Shown here piece after piece: positions 54,684-62,414 of a stretch of 64,000 bases of DNA. The DNA lies in assembly GCA_045805265.1 (NCBI GenBank), contig JBJMLO010000028.1:1-64000 (forward strand), written 5' to 3'. Every line of letters begins with the position of its first letter. Within the stretch, counting starts at the first letter, position 1. The notes beneath the pieces were generated by a model. That model worked only from the letters and a program-made list of their open reading frames with translations, did no database searches and had not been told where the DNA came from. The stretch is from JBJMLO01 sp045805265. Its GTDB lineage: Bacteria; Actinomycetota; UBA4738; JACQTL01. The position numbers and the translations under genes are program-made.

Positions 54684-56185
54684 GCCACGGTCACCTCCTC
54701 GACGACCGGGGCCTCGCCGGCCGCGAGGCCCACGGCAGGGAGCAGCGCGCTGGCCTTGGCCTCGGTCTCCCGGAGCTCGCGCTCCGGATCGGAGTCGTAC
54801 ACGATCCCCGCGCCGGCCTGGACGTGCGCCACGCCGTTCTGGAGCACGACCGTGCGGATCGTGATGCACACGTCCAGGTCGCCGGCGAACGTCAGGTAAC
54901 CCACCGCCCCGGCGTACGGGCCCCGTGGCGTCGGTTCCTCCTCGGCGATGATCTCCATCGCCCGCCGCTTCGGCGCGCCGCTCACGGTTCCCGCCGGGAA
55001 CGTCGCCGCCAGCGCGTCGAGCGGCGTGAGCCCGTCGCGCAGGTCGCCCTCGACCGTCGAGACGATGTGCATGACCCGTGAGAACCGTTCCACGGCCATC
55101 AGCTCGGTCGGCCGCACCGACCCCGGCACGCACACCCGTCCGAGGTCGTTGCGGGCCAGGTCCACCAGCATCGCGTGCTCGGCTCGTTCCTTGGGGTCGG
55201 CCAGCAGTTCGGCCTCCAGGACCGCGTCCTCGGCGGGGTCGGCGCCCCGGCGGCGCGTGCCGGCGATGGGGCGAGTCATCACCCGCCGCCCCTCTACCCG
55301 CACCAGGGGCTCCGGTGACGAGCCGGCCAGCTCCAGACCGTCCGGCATCCGCAGGAAGAACATGTACGGCGACGGGTTCGCCACCCGCAGCCGTCGGTAC
55401 ACGGCCAGCCCGCCGTCCGGCGCCGGCGCCGACAGTCGCCGCGACAGCACCACCTGGAAGATGTCCCCCGCCAGGATGTGCTCCCGGGCGCGCTCTACGG
55501 AGGCCCGAAACCGGGGGTCGTCGGCATGCGCGTCCGTCAGCGGGGCCACGGCGCCCTCGCCGATCGGCGCCGGTCCCAGCTGTGGCGGCCGCGAGACCTT
55601 CTCCGCGAGCCCCTCCAGGGCCTCGACCCCCCCGGCGTACCCACCTGCGGGGACGTGCGCGACCAGCACCATCCGCTGGCGCCAGTGGTCGAACACGACC
55701 GCCCGGTCGACGACCAGGAACCGCATCGGGGGGCACCCCGGATCACCGGGGGGATGGGGGTGCCCGTCGAGCAGCTCGGCCGCCTCGTACGCCAGGTACC
55801 CGACCAGGCCGCCGGTCACCGGCGGCAGCTCGGCCGGGTGCGGCGCCGAAAGCGCCGTCGCCAGCTCCTGCAGCGCGGGCAGGACCGCACCGGTTCGTTC
55901 CGTCCACGGCAGCGGCAGCTCCCGGGCCACCGACTCGACCCGCACGCCGCCGGCGTCCGCGGTTACCAGCGCCGCGGGGTCCCCCGCGACGAACGAGTAG
56001 CGCCCCCACCGCTCCGAGCGCTCGACGCTCTCGAGGAGTGCCCCCGGGCCGCTGCCTGCCAGCGCCGGGAACACCCCGACCGGCGTCGACACGTCGCCGA
56101 GCAGCTCGGCCCACACGGGCGCCAGCGCGTGGCCTCGCCCGAGCGCGGCGAACTCCTCGGCGGTGGGACGGATCCTCGGTTCCAT
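54680..56185 (-). CDS. trpE: Anthranilate synthase component I
   Basis: The protein has 501 residues from the ATG at 56185 (GAGGAGG 8 nt upstream). The chorismate-binding C-terminal half has IFQVVLSRR, TRPIAGTRRRG, ELLADPKERAEHAMLVDLARNDLGRVC and FPAGTVSGAPKRRAMEII. The N-terminal half includes the tryptophan-inhibition region (LLESVERSERWGRYSF). It forms anthranilate from chorismate with TrpG. No other trp genes follow; the next gene is convergent. Confidence 0.94.
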   Translation of the reverse strand: MEPRIRPTAEEFAALGRGHALAPVWAELLGDVSTPVGVFPALAGSGPGALLESVERSERWGRYSFVAGDPAALVTADAGGVRVESVARELPLPWTERTGAVLPALQELATALSAPHPAELPPVTGGLVGYLAYEAAELLDGHPHPPGDPGCPPMRFLVVDRAVVFDHWRQRMVLVAHVPAGGYAGGVEALEGLAEKVSRPPQLGPAPIGEGAVAPLTDAHADDPRFRASVERAREHILAGDIFQVVLSRRLSAPAPDGGLAVYRRLRVANPSPYMFFLRMPDGLELAGSSPEPLVRVEGRRVMTRPIAGTRRRGADPAEDAVLEAELLADPKERAEHAMLVDLARNDLGRVCVPGSVRPTELMAVERFSRVMHIVSTVEGDLRDGLTPLDALAATFPAGTVSGAPKRRAMEIIAEEEPTPRGPYAGAVGYLTFAGDLDVCITIRTVVLQNGVAHVQAGAGIVYDSDPERELRETEAKASALLPAVGLAAGEAPVVEEVTVA

Positions 56186-56241
56186 GTCGTGGGCCTCCTC
56201 GTGAGGCGCCGGTGGCTGGGTGGGTGGCCCGGGAAAGCAGA

Positions 56242-56271
56242 TGGCCCCGGGGTCTCCCGAACCCGGGGCCA
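56242..56271 (-). terminator. trp attenuator (terminator hairpin)
   Basis: TGGCCCCGGG (56242-56251) and CCCGGGGCCA (56262-56271) form a perfect 10-bp stem with a 10-nt loop, followed on the minus strand by TCTGCTTTCCC. It lies between the Trp leader and trpE. Confidence 0.6.
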
Positions 56272-56290
56272 CGCGGCGACTGGTCTGGCG

Positions 56291-56359
56291 TCAGACGCGC
56301 GGCGGCGCCGGGCTCGTCGAGCCCGAGGACCAGCGCCAGGTGCCGTGCATGCCACGCAT
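56291..56359 (-). CDS. trpL: Tryptophan leader peptide
   Basis: A 22-codon frame begins MRGMHGTWRWSSG; codons 8 and 10 are TGG in a 22-residue peptide. It starts 11 nt after a -10 box. A short hairpin (56309-56325) lies just past the Trp codons and the terminator hairpin follows the stop. This matches trp attenuation leaders in Corynebacterium and Streptomyces, which also have clustered Trp codons. Confidence 0.7.
   Translation of the reverse strand: MRGMHGTWRWSSGSTSPAPPRV
56309..56325 (-). promoter_or_regulatory. Pause hairpin within the trp leader
   Basis: CGGGCTC (56309-56315) and GAGCCCG (56319-56325) form a 7-bp stem with a 3-nt loop beginning 4 nt after the second Trp codon, inside the leader frame. 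A ribosome stalled at the Trp codons would cover or open it. Confidence 0.45.
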
Positions 56360-56369
56360 CGTTCGGGGG

Positions 56370-56398
56370 ATTGTCCTTCCCCGTCCCCGGTCCGTCAA
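56370..56398 (-). promoter_or_regulatory. Promoter of trpE-trpG
   Basis: On the minus strand TTGACG (56398-56393) and GACAAT (56375-56370) are spaced 17 nt. The leader ATG follows 11 nt later, so the transcript is nearly leaderless. The divergent pheA gene starts at 56462; its own promoter was not seen clearly. Confidence 0.65.
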
Positions 56399-56461
56399 TC
56401 GCACGAAACGGCCGCCCGCGGCGTGCCGCCCGCGCCGGCCGCCTGCCAAAGTGACCGGGCG

Positions 56462-57301
56462 ATGGAACCGACCGTGGGCTACCAGGGCGAGCCCGGCGCC
56501 TACTCGGAGGAGGCGGCCGCGTTGCTGTTCCCGGGCGCCCCGCTGGCGCCGTACCGGAGCCTCCACCAGGTGTTCGACGCCGTGGAGTCGGGCGCGCTCC
56601 GCGCTGGGGTCGTGCCGTTGGAGAACTCCCAGGCTGGTTCCATCAACGAGACCTACGACCTGCTGGGGCCCGGCCGCGTCCACATCGTCGGGGAGGCCGT
56701 GATCCGGGTCGACCACGCGCTGCTGGCCCTGCCGGGGACCGCGCTCGAGGACCTCCGTCGCGTCGCTTCCCATCCGGCCGCCCTCGCCCAGTGCCAGGAG
56801 TTCCTGGCCACGCTCGACGTCGAGGTCGTGCCCGTGTACGACACGGCCGGCGCGGCCAAACGCATCGCCGGCGAGCGCCGGGCCGGCGAGGCGGCCGTGG
56901 CGTCCGAGCGCGCCGGGGAGGTCTACGGCCTCGAGGTCCTGGCCGGGAGGATCCAGGACGACGAGGACAACTTCACTCGCTTCGCGGCGGTCGCAGCCGC
57001 CGACGAGCCGCTCGGCCCGCCCGACAAGACGTCGCTGGTCCTGGTCACCGACCACCGGCCGGGGGCCCTGTACCACGCCCTCCGGCCGTTCGCGGAGCGC
57101 GACGTCAACCTCGTGAAGCTCGAGTCCCGGCCGTCGGGCGCCGGCCCGTGGAAGTACCGTTTCTATCTCGACGTCGAGGCGGGCCCCGAGGACCCGGCCT
57201 TCCGGGCGGCGCTGGAGGACCTCCGGACCGAGGCCGCCGCCGTCCAGGTGCTGGGGTCCTACCCCCGGTGGCGCGAGGACGACGTCGTGGAGGGCGAGTG
57301 A
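56462..57301 (+). CDS. pheA: Prephenate dehydratase
   Basis: The protein has 279 residues. VGYQGEPGAYSEEAA at the N-terminus, VPLENSQAGSINETYDLL and EDEDNFTRFAAVA-like DDEDNFTRF (Thr of the TRF motif) are the catalytic landmarks, and a C-terminal ACT domain (DKTSLVLVTDHRPGALYHALRPFAERDVNLVKLESRP) gives phenylalanine feedback. It converts prephenate to phenylpyruvate. The stop overlaps the hisC start (GTGA), so the aminotransferase may also serve phenylpyruvate. Confidence 0.95.
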   Translation: MEPTVGYQGEPGAYSEEAAALLFPGAPLAPYRSLHQVFDAVESGALRAGVVPLENSQAGSINETYDLLGPGRVHIVGEAVIRVDHALLALPGTALEDLRRVASHPAALAQCQEFLATLDVEVVPVYDTAGAAKRIAGERRAGEAAVASERAGEVYGLEVLAGRIQDDEDNFTRFAAVAAADEPLGPPDKTSLVLVTDHRPGALYHALRPFAERDVNLVKLESRPSGAGPWKYRFYLDVEAGPEDPAFRAALEDLRTEAAAVQVLGSYPRWREDDVVEGE

Positions 57302-58407
57302 ACCAGGGAACCGAGCCGGCGAAGGGGCCCCGTCCGGGCCTGCGCCAGGAGGAGCCGTACCGCTCCCCCCAGCGCGCCGTGCCCGTCCGGCTGAACACCA
57401 ACGAGTGCCCCTACTCGCTGCCGGAGGGGTTCGCCCGCGACCTCCAGGCCACGGTCGGGCGGCTGTCGCTGAACCGCTACCCCGACTGGGAGGCGGTGGA
57501 GCTCCGGACGCTGCTCGCCGAGCGAGCCGACTGGCCGATGGAGGGGCTGATCCTGGCCAACGGGTCGAACGAGATCATTCAGCAGCTGCTGCTGGCGTAC
57601 GGCGGTCCCGGCCGCCGGGCGGTCACGTTCGAGCCGACCTACCCGCTGTACTCCCGGCTGTCCTGGGTCGCCCACACCGAGGTCGTCCACGTCCCCGTGG
57701 AGGCGCCGTTCGCCATCACGCCGTCGCACGTCGAACGGGCGCTGGCCGCCGACCCCCACGTGGTGTTCCTGTGCTCGCCGAACAACCCGACCGGGAACGC
57801 GCAGCCGGTCGAGGTGGTCGAGCAGCTGGCAGCGTCGGGCGCGCTGGTCGTCGTCGACGAGGCGTACATCGAGTTCGGCGGCAAGACGTCGGCGGTCGCG
57901 GGTTCCTTGGAGAACCTCGCCGTGCTGCGCACGTTCTCGAAGGCGTTCGCGCTGGCCGGCGCCCGCCTGGGGTACGGCTTGGTGTCGCCGGAGGTGGCCG
58001 GGGACGTCAAGCGGGTCCGCCTGCCGTACCACGTGTCCTCGCTGACCCAGGCGGCCGGACTGGCCGCGCTCCGCCACGCGGACGAGGCGATGGAGATCCT
58101 GGACGCCATCCGCCACCAGCGCGACCGCATCTTCGAGTCGCTGTCCGCGATGCCGGGCGTCGAGGTGTTCCCGTCGGACGCGAACTTCGTGCTGTTCCGG
58201 GGGCGCTTCGACCCGGGGCGGACGTGGGAGGCGCTGCTGGAGCGCGGCGTGCTGGTCCGGGACCTGTCGATGGTCGTCCCGGGGTGCCTGCGGGTCACCG
58301 CGGGAACCCCGGAGGAGACCACCGCCTTCCTGGACGCGTTCGCCGAGGTCCTGGGGACCCGCGAGTTGGGGCCCGACCATGCCGCGGACCCATCGGAGTC
58401 GTGGTGA
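57298..58407 (+). CDS. hisC: Histidinol-phosphate aminotransferase
   Basis: The protein has 369 residues from a GTG at 57298. Fold-type I PLP motifs are VRLNTNECPYSLPEG, LANGSNEIIQQLL, CSPNNPTGNAQP, the Asp/Tyr in VVDEAYIEF and the PLP lysine in RTFSKAFALAGARLGY. It transaminates imidazole-acetol phosphate. Overlap with pheA suggests it may double as an aromatic aminotransferase, a known ability of this family. Confidence 0.94.
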   Translation: MNQGTEPAKGPRPGLRQEEPYRSPQRAVPVRLNTNECPYSLPEGFARDLQATVGRLSLNRYPDWEAVELRTLLAERADWPMEGLILANGSNEIIQQLLLAYGGPGRRAVTFEPTYPLYSRLSWVAHTEVVHVPVEAPFAITPSHVERALAADPHVVFLCSPNNPTGNAQPVEVVEQLAASGALVVVDEAYIEFGGKTSAVAGSLENLAVLRTFSKAFALAGARLGYGLVSPEVAGDVKRVRLPYHVSSLTQAAGLAALRHADEAMEILDAIRHQRDRIFESLSAMPGVEVFPSDANFVLFRGRFDPGRTWEALLERGVLVRDLSMVVPGCLRVTAGTPEETTAFLDAFAEVLGTRELGPDHAADPSESW

Positions 58408-59000
58408 GCGCCGCCGGGGATCGGCGGGCGTCCGTCGAGCGGACCACGAAGGAGACGAGCGTCCGGGTCTCGATCGGGCTCGACGGGCCGGTCGCCGTGA
58501 AGGTCGACACCGGCATCCCGTTCTTCGATCACATGCTGTCGCAGCTCGGCACCCACGCCGGGTTCGAGCTGGAGGTCCACGCGCGCGGCGACCTGGAGGT
58601 CGACGCCCACCACACCGTGGAGGACGTCGGGCTGGCGCTGGGCCGGGCGTTCGCCGAGGCCCTGGGGGACAAGGCCGGGATCCGGCGGTTCGCCTCGATC
58701 GGGGTGCCACTCGACGAGGCGCTGGTCGAGGTGGCCCTCGACCTGTCCGGCCGGCCGTTCGTGGTGCACGAGGTTCCGGTTCCGGCCGAGCTGATCGGCG
58801 CGTACGACCCCGGGCTCACCGAGGACTTCGTGCGGGCGTTCGCCACGGAGGCGGGGATCACGCTGCACGTCCGGCTGCGCGACGGCCGGAGCCCGCATCA
58901 CATCGTGGAGGCGGAGTTCAAGGCGCTGGCGAAGGCGCTGGGCGACGCCACGCAGGTGACCGGCGGCTCGGGAGCGCCGTCGACGAAGGGGACGCTGTGA
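58404..59000 (+). CDS. hisB: Imidazoleglycerol-phosphate dehydratase
   Basis: The protein has 198 residues. The two manganese-site repeats are FFDHMLSQLGTHAGF / DAHHTVEDVGLALG and the second-half equivalent ending SPHHIVEAEFKALAKAL. It is monofunctional, lacking the phosphatase domain of the E. coli protein. The GTG overlaps the hisC stop; a GTG 3 nt earlier is also possible. Confidence 0.95.
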   Translation: MSAAGDRRASVERTTKETSVRVSIGLDGPVAVKVDTGIPFFDHMLSQLGTHAGFELEVHARGDLEVDAHHTVEDVGLALGRAFAEALGDKAGIRRFASIGVPLDEALVEVALDLSGRPFVVHEVPVPAELIGAYDPGLTEDFVRAFATEAGITLHVRLRDGRSPHHIVEAEFKALAKALGDATQVTGGSGAPSTKGTL

Positions 59001-59611
59001 CGGCCCGGGTCGCGGTCCTCGACTACGGCATGGGGAACCTCCGCTCGGTGAGCCGGGCGGTCGCGCGCGTGGGCGGGCACCCCGACGTGACGGCCGACCC
59101 GGCCCTCGCCGTGAGGGCCGACGCAGCCGTCGTCCCCGGCGTCGGGGCGTTCGGGGCCTGCATGCGGGGGCTGCACCAGACGGGGCTCGACGCGGTGGTC
59201 CTGGAGCTCGCGGCGTCGGGGCGGCCGGTGCTCGGCGTCTGCCTCGGCATGCAGGTGCTGTTCGAGTCGAGCGAGGAGGACCCGGACCCCGGGATGGGGC
59301 TGCTTCCGGGCGTGGTGCGGAAGCTCGCCGTCGCGCCGGGCGTGAAGGTCCCGCACATGGGGTGGAACGAGGTGTCGTGGACCCTCGACCACCCGATCGT
59401 CCGAGGGGTCCCGTCGGGGACGCGGTTCTACTTCGTCCACTCGTTCGCGCCGGACGTCACCGCGGGCGTGACCGCGGGGGTGACGGAGCACGGCCGACAG
59501 TTCGCCTCGGCGGTCGCCCGCGGGTCGGTGTTCGCGACGCAGTTCCACCCGGAGCGTTCGGGCGACGCGGGGCTGGCGCTGTACGAGGCCTTCGTGAAGG
59601 AGATCTCGTGA
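58997..59611 (+). CDS. hisH: Imidazole glycerol phosphate synthase glutaminase subunit
   Basis: The protein has 204 residues. LDYGMGNLRSV, the nucleophile Cys82 in GVCLGMQ and the His/Glu pair in ATQFHPERS are the amidotransferase motifs. It supplies ammonia to HisF. A small VTAGVTAGVTEH repeat lies before the active His. Start GTGA-overlaps hisB. Confidence 0.95.
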   Translation: MTARVAVLDYGMGNLRSVSRAVARVGGHPDVTADPALAVRADAAVVPGVGAFGACMRGLHQTGLDAVVLELAASGRPVLGVCLGMQVLFESSEEDPDPGMGLLPGVVRKLAVAPGVKVPHMGWNEVSWTLDHPIVRGVPSGTRFYFVHSFAPDVTAGVTAGVTEHGRQFASAVARGSVFATQFHPERSGDAGLALYEAFVKEIS

Positions 59612-60324
59612 TCGTCGTCCCCGCCATCGACCTGCGGGAGGGACGCTGCGTGCGGCTGCTTCGGGGCGACCCCGCGGGCGCGGTGGTGTACGGCAGCGAC
59701 CCGGTGGCGATGGCCAGGCGGTTCGCGGAGGCCGGCGCGGCGATGCTGCACGTCGTGGACCTCGATGCCGCGCTGGGGGACGGGGACAACCGGGGCGCGA
59801 TCGTCTCGATCTGCGAGGCAGTGGCGATCCCCGTGCAGACCGGCGGCGGGCTGCGCGAGGCGCAGGACGTGGAGCGGGTGCTGGCGCTGGGCGCGGCGCG
59901 AGCGGTGCTCGGGACGGCGGCGGCCCGCGATCCCGACTTCGTCCGCGACACGGTCGAGCGGCACGGCGACCGCATCGTCGTGGCCCTCGACACGCTGGAC
60001 GGCCGGGTGATGATCCGCGGGTGGCGCGACGCGGCCGGGCCCTTGGAGCGGTTCGTGCCGGCGCTCGACGCCGCGGGCGCGCCGCGGTTCCTGGTGACCT
60101 CGATCGGTAGCGACGGGACGCTCGAGGGCCCGGACCTCCCGCTGTACCGCCAGGTGCAGGACCTGACCGACCGGCCGGTGATCGCCTCCGGGGGCGTGGC
60201 GACGGTCGCCGACCTGGAGGCACTGGCGGCGCTCGGCGTGGAGGCCGCGGTAGTGGGCAAGGCGCTGTACGAGGGCACGCTGTCGCTGGAGGAGGCGCTG
60301 GTGGCAACGGGGGCAGCGTCGTGA
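59608..60324 (+). CDS. hisA: Phosphoribosyl-ProFAR isomerase
   Basis: The protein has 238 residues of the half-barrel-duplicated HisA/HisF family: VVPAIDLREGRCVRLLRGD with catalytic Asp8, QTGGGLR and VALDTLDGRVMIRGW (second Asp), ASGGVATVADL. In actinobacteria lacking trpF the enzyme can be the bifunctional PriA; whether this one is cannot be told from the motifs. Overlaps hisH and hisF by 4 nt. Confidence 0.93.
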   Translation: MIVVPAIDLREGRCVRLLRGDPAGAVVYGSDPVAMARRFAEAGAAMLHVVDLDAALGDGDNRGAIVSICEAVAIPVQTGGGLREAQDVERVLALGAARAVLGTAAARDPDFVRDTVERHGDRIVVALDTLDGRVMIRGWRDAAGPLERFVPALDAAGAPRFLVTSIGSDGTLEGPDLPLYRQVQDLTDRPVIASGGVATVADLEALAALGVEAAVVGKALYEGTLSLEEALVATGAAS

Positions 60325-61085
60325 CGCTGGCGAAGCGGCTGATCCCGTGCCTGGACGTCGACGCCGGGCGGGTCGTGAAGGGGACCCGCTTCGTCGAGCT
60401 CCGGGACGCCGGCGACCCCGCCGAGCTGGCGGAGCGCTACGGCCGGGAGGGGGCGGACGAGCTGGTGTTCCTCGACATCACGGCCACCGTCGAGGGCCGG
60501 GACGCCACCCGCGACGTCGTGGCCCGGACCGCCGAGCAGGTGTTCATCCCGCTGACGGTCGGTGGTGGGGTCCGGACCGAGGACGACGTCCGGCAGCTGT
60601 TGCTGGCCGGGGCCGACAAGGTCAGCGTGAACTCGGCGGCCGTCCGCGACCCGTCGGTGCTGGAGCGATGCGCCGACCGGTTCGGCACGCAGTGCATGGT
60701 CATCGCCGTCGATGCCCGCGGCCGGAACGGCTCGTGGGAGGTCGTGGTGGACGCGGGCCGGACGCCGACCGGCCTCGACGTGGTCGAGTGGTCGGTCGAG
60801 GCCACGGAACGCCGCGGCGCCGGCGAGGTGCTGCTGACCTCGATGGACCGCGACGGAACCGGCGAGGGCTACGACCTCGAGCTGCTGCGGGCGGTGAGCG
60901 ACGCGGTGACGGTGCCGGTGGTGGCCAGCGGCGGCGCCGGCCGGATCGAGCACTTCGCGGAGGCCCTGACGGAGGGCGGCGCCGACGCGGTGCTGGCGGC
61001 GTCCCGGTTCCACTTCGGCGAGCTGTCGCTGGCCGACGTGAAGTCCTCACTGGCGGAGCGGGGCATCCCCGTCCGCCTCTCGTGA
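60321..61085 (+). CDS. hisF: Imidazole glycerol phosphate synthase cyclase subunit
   Basis: The protein has 254 residues. The catalytic Asp pair lies in LIPCLDVDAGRVVKG and SMDRDGTGEGYD; VGGGVRTEDD, NSAAVRDP and ASGGAGRIEH are the phosphate loops. It joins PRFAR with ammonia from HisH to give IGP and AICAR. It overlaps hisA by 4 nt, and hisI follows after 16 nt. Confidence 0.96.
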   Translation: MTLAKRLIPCLDVDAGRVVKGTRFVELRDAGDPAELAERYGREGADELVFLDITATVEGRDATRDVVARTAEQVFIPLTVGGGVRTEDDVRQLLLAGADKVSVNSAAVRDPSVLERCADRFGTQCMVIAVDARGRNGSWEVVVDAGRTPTGLDVVEWSVEATERRGAGEVLLTSMDRDGTGEGYDLELLRAVSDAVTVPVVASGGAGRIEHFAEALTEGGADAVLAASRFHFGELSLADVKSSLAERGIPVRLS

Positions 61086-61101
61086 CGCGAGGGAGCGAGG
61101 G

Positions 61102-61473
61102 ATGACCGAAGAGCAGCCGAGCGCGGGATCGCCGGGGGAACGGGAGCCGGTGGCGATCGGCGACCTGAAGTTCGACGAGCGGGGGCTGGTTCCCGCGGTC
61201 GTCCAGGACGCCGACAGCGACGAGGTGCTGATGGTGGCGTGGATGAACCTCGAGGCCGTGCAGCGCACGGTGCTCGACGGCCGGACGTGGTTCTACAGCC
61301 GGTCCCGCCGCGAGCTGTGGCCGAAGGGGGAGACCTCGGGACACATCCAGCACGTGGAGGACATCCGGCTGGACTGCGACGCCGACACCGTCCTCCTGCG
61401 GGTCCACCAGGTGGGCGCCGCCTGCCACACGGGCGAGCGAACGTGCTTCCACCGGCGGCTCGCGACGGACTAG
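61102..61473 (+). CDS. hisI: Phosphoribosyl-AMP cyclohydrolase
   Basis: The protein has 123 residues. The metal and zinc residues are in YSRSRRELWPKGETSG, LDCDADTVLL and ACHTGERTCFHR. It is monofunctional: no phosphoribosyl-ATP pyrophosphatase (HisE) domain is attached and no separate hisE lies in this run. GAGGG sits 6 nt upstream of the ATG. Confidence 0.95.
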   Translation: MTEEQPSAGSPGEREPVAIGDLKFDERGLVPAVVQDADSDEVLMVAWMNLEAVQRTVLDGRTWFYSRSRRELWPKGETSGHIQHVEDIRLDCDADTVLLRVHQVGAACHTGERTCFHRRLATD

Positions 61474-61487
61474 TCTGCGACAGACTA
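61471..61487 (+). other. Hairpin at the hisI stop codon
   Basis: TAGTCTG (61471-61477, containing the hisI stop) pairs with CAGACTA (61481-61487) around CGA. There is no T-run. It may be an RNA stability or processing site between hisI and hisG. Confidence 0.4.
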
Positions 61488-61538
61488 CCCGTCCCCGGAG
61501 TGACGGCGACTGACGTTCCAGGCAAACTTCCTGCTCCA

Positions 61539-62414
61539 ATGCTGAAGCTCGTGATCCCGAAGGGCTCGCTCGAGGAGCAGACGCTGCTCCTGCTGGAGCG
61601 CGCCGACCTCCGGGTCCGGCGCGGCTCAAGCCGCGACTACCACGGGCGCATCGAGGACGAGCGCATCGAGCGGGTGTCGCTGCTGCGTCCCCAGGAGATC
61701 CCGAAGCTGATCGAGGAGGGGTTCTTCGACCTCGGGATCACGGGACGGGACTGGGTCGTGGAGACGGGCGCGGCCGTGGAGGTGCTCGATCGGCTGGAGT
61801 ACGCGAAGAGCGGGGCCGGTGTGGTGCGGGTGGTCCTGGCCGTACCCATGTCCCACCCGGCGGAGAAGGGCGCGGACCTGCCGCCCGGGTCGCGGATCTC
61901 GACTGAGTACCCGAACCTCACGCGGCGGCACTTCGAGGACCTCGGAGTCCCGGTGAAGGTGATGACCTCCTACGGCGCCACCGAGGCCAAGGTTCCGGAC
62001 ATCGTCGACGCCATCGTGGACGTGACCGAGACCGGCGCCACCCTGCGGGCGCACGGGATGAAGATCATCGACACGCTCCTGGAATCCGAGGTGCTGCTGA
62101 TCGCGAGCTCCGAAGCGGCCGCCGACCCCGAGCGGCGTCGGGCCATGGAGGACATCGCCACGCTGCTGCTCGGCGCCCTTCGGGCGGAGGGCCGGGTGCT
62201 GATCAAGCTGAACGTGTCGCAGGCGCGGCTGGACGAGGTGCTCGCCGTCCTCCCCGCGATGAAGGCCCCGACCGTCTCCCAGCTCGCGGACGCCGGCGAG
62301 TACGCGATCGAGACCGTCGTCGAGAAGGCGTACGTGAACACGCTGATCCCGCTGCTCAAGGCCCACGGCGCGAGCGACATCCTGGAGCTGCCGATCTCCA
62401 AGATCGTCCCGTGA
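61539..62414 (+). CDS. hisG: ATP phosphoribosyltransferase (long form)
   Basis: The protein has 291 residues, the long HisG type with its own C-terminal regulatory domain, so no HisZ is required. LVIPKGSLEEQTLLLL, GFFDLGITGRDWV, YPNLTRRHFED and VDVTETGATLRAHGMKII (PRPP loop region) are present, and KLNVSQARLDEVLAVLPAMKAPTVS begins the PII-like histidine-binding domain. It catalyses the first step of histidine synthesis. There is no clear ribosome site; it is 65 nt after hisI. Confidence 0.94.
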   Translation: MLKLVIPKGSLEEQTLLLLERADLRVRRGSSRDYHGRIEDERIERVSLLRPQEIPKLIEEGFFDLGITGRDWVVETGAAVEVLDRLEYAKSGAGVVRVVLAVPMSHPAEKGADLPPGSRISTEYPNLTRRHFEDLGVPVKVMTSYGATEAKVPDIVDAIVDVTETGATLRAHGMKIIDTLLESEVLLIASSEAAADPERRRAMEDIATLLLGALRAEGRVLIKLNVSQARLDEVLAVLPAMKAPTVSQLADAGEYAIETVVEKAYVNTLIPLLKAHGASDILELPISKIVP

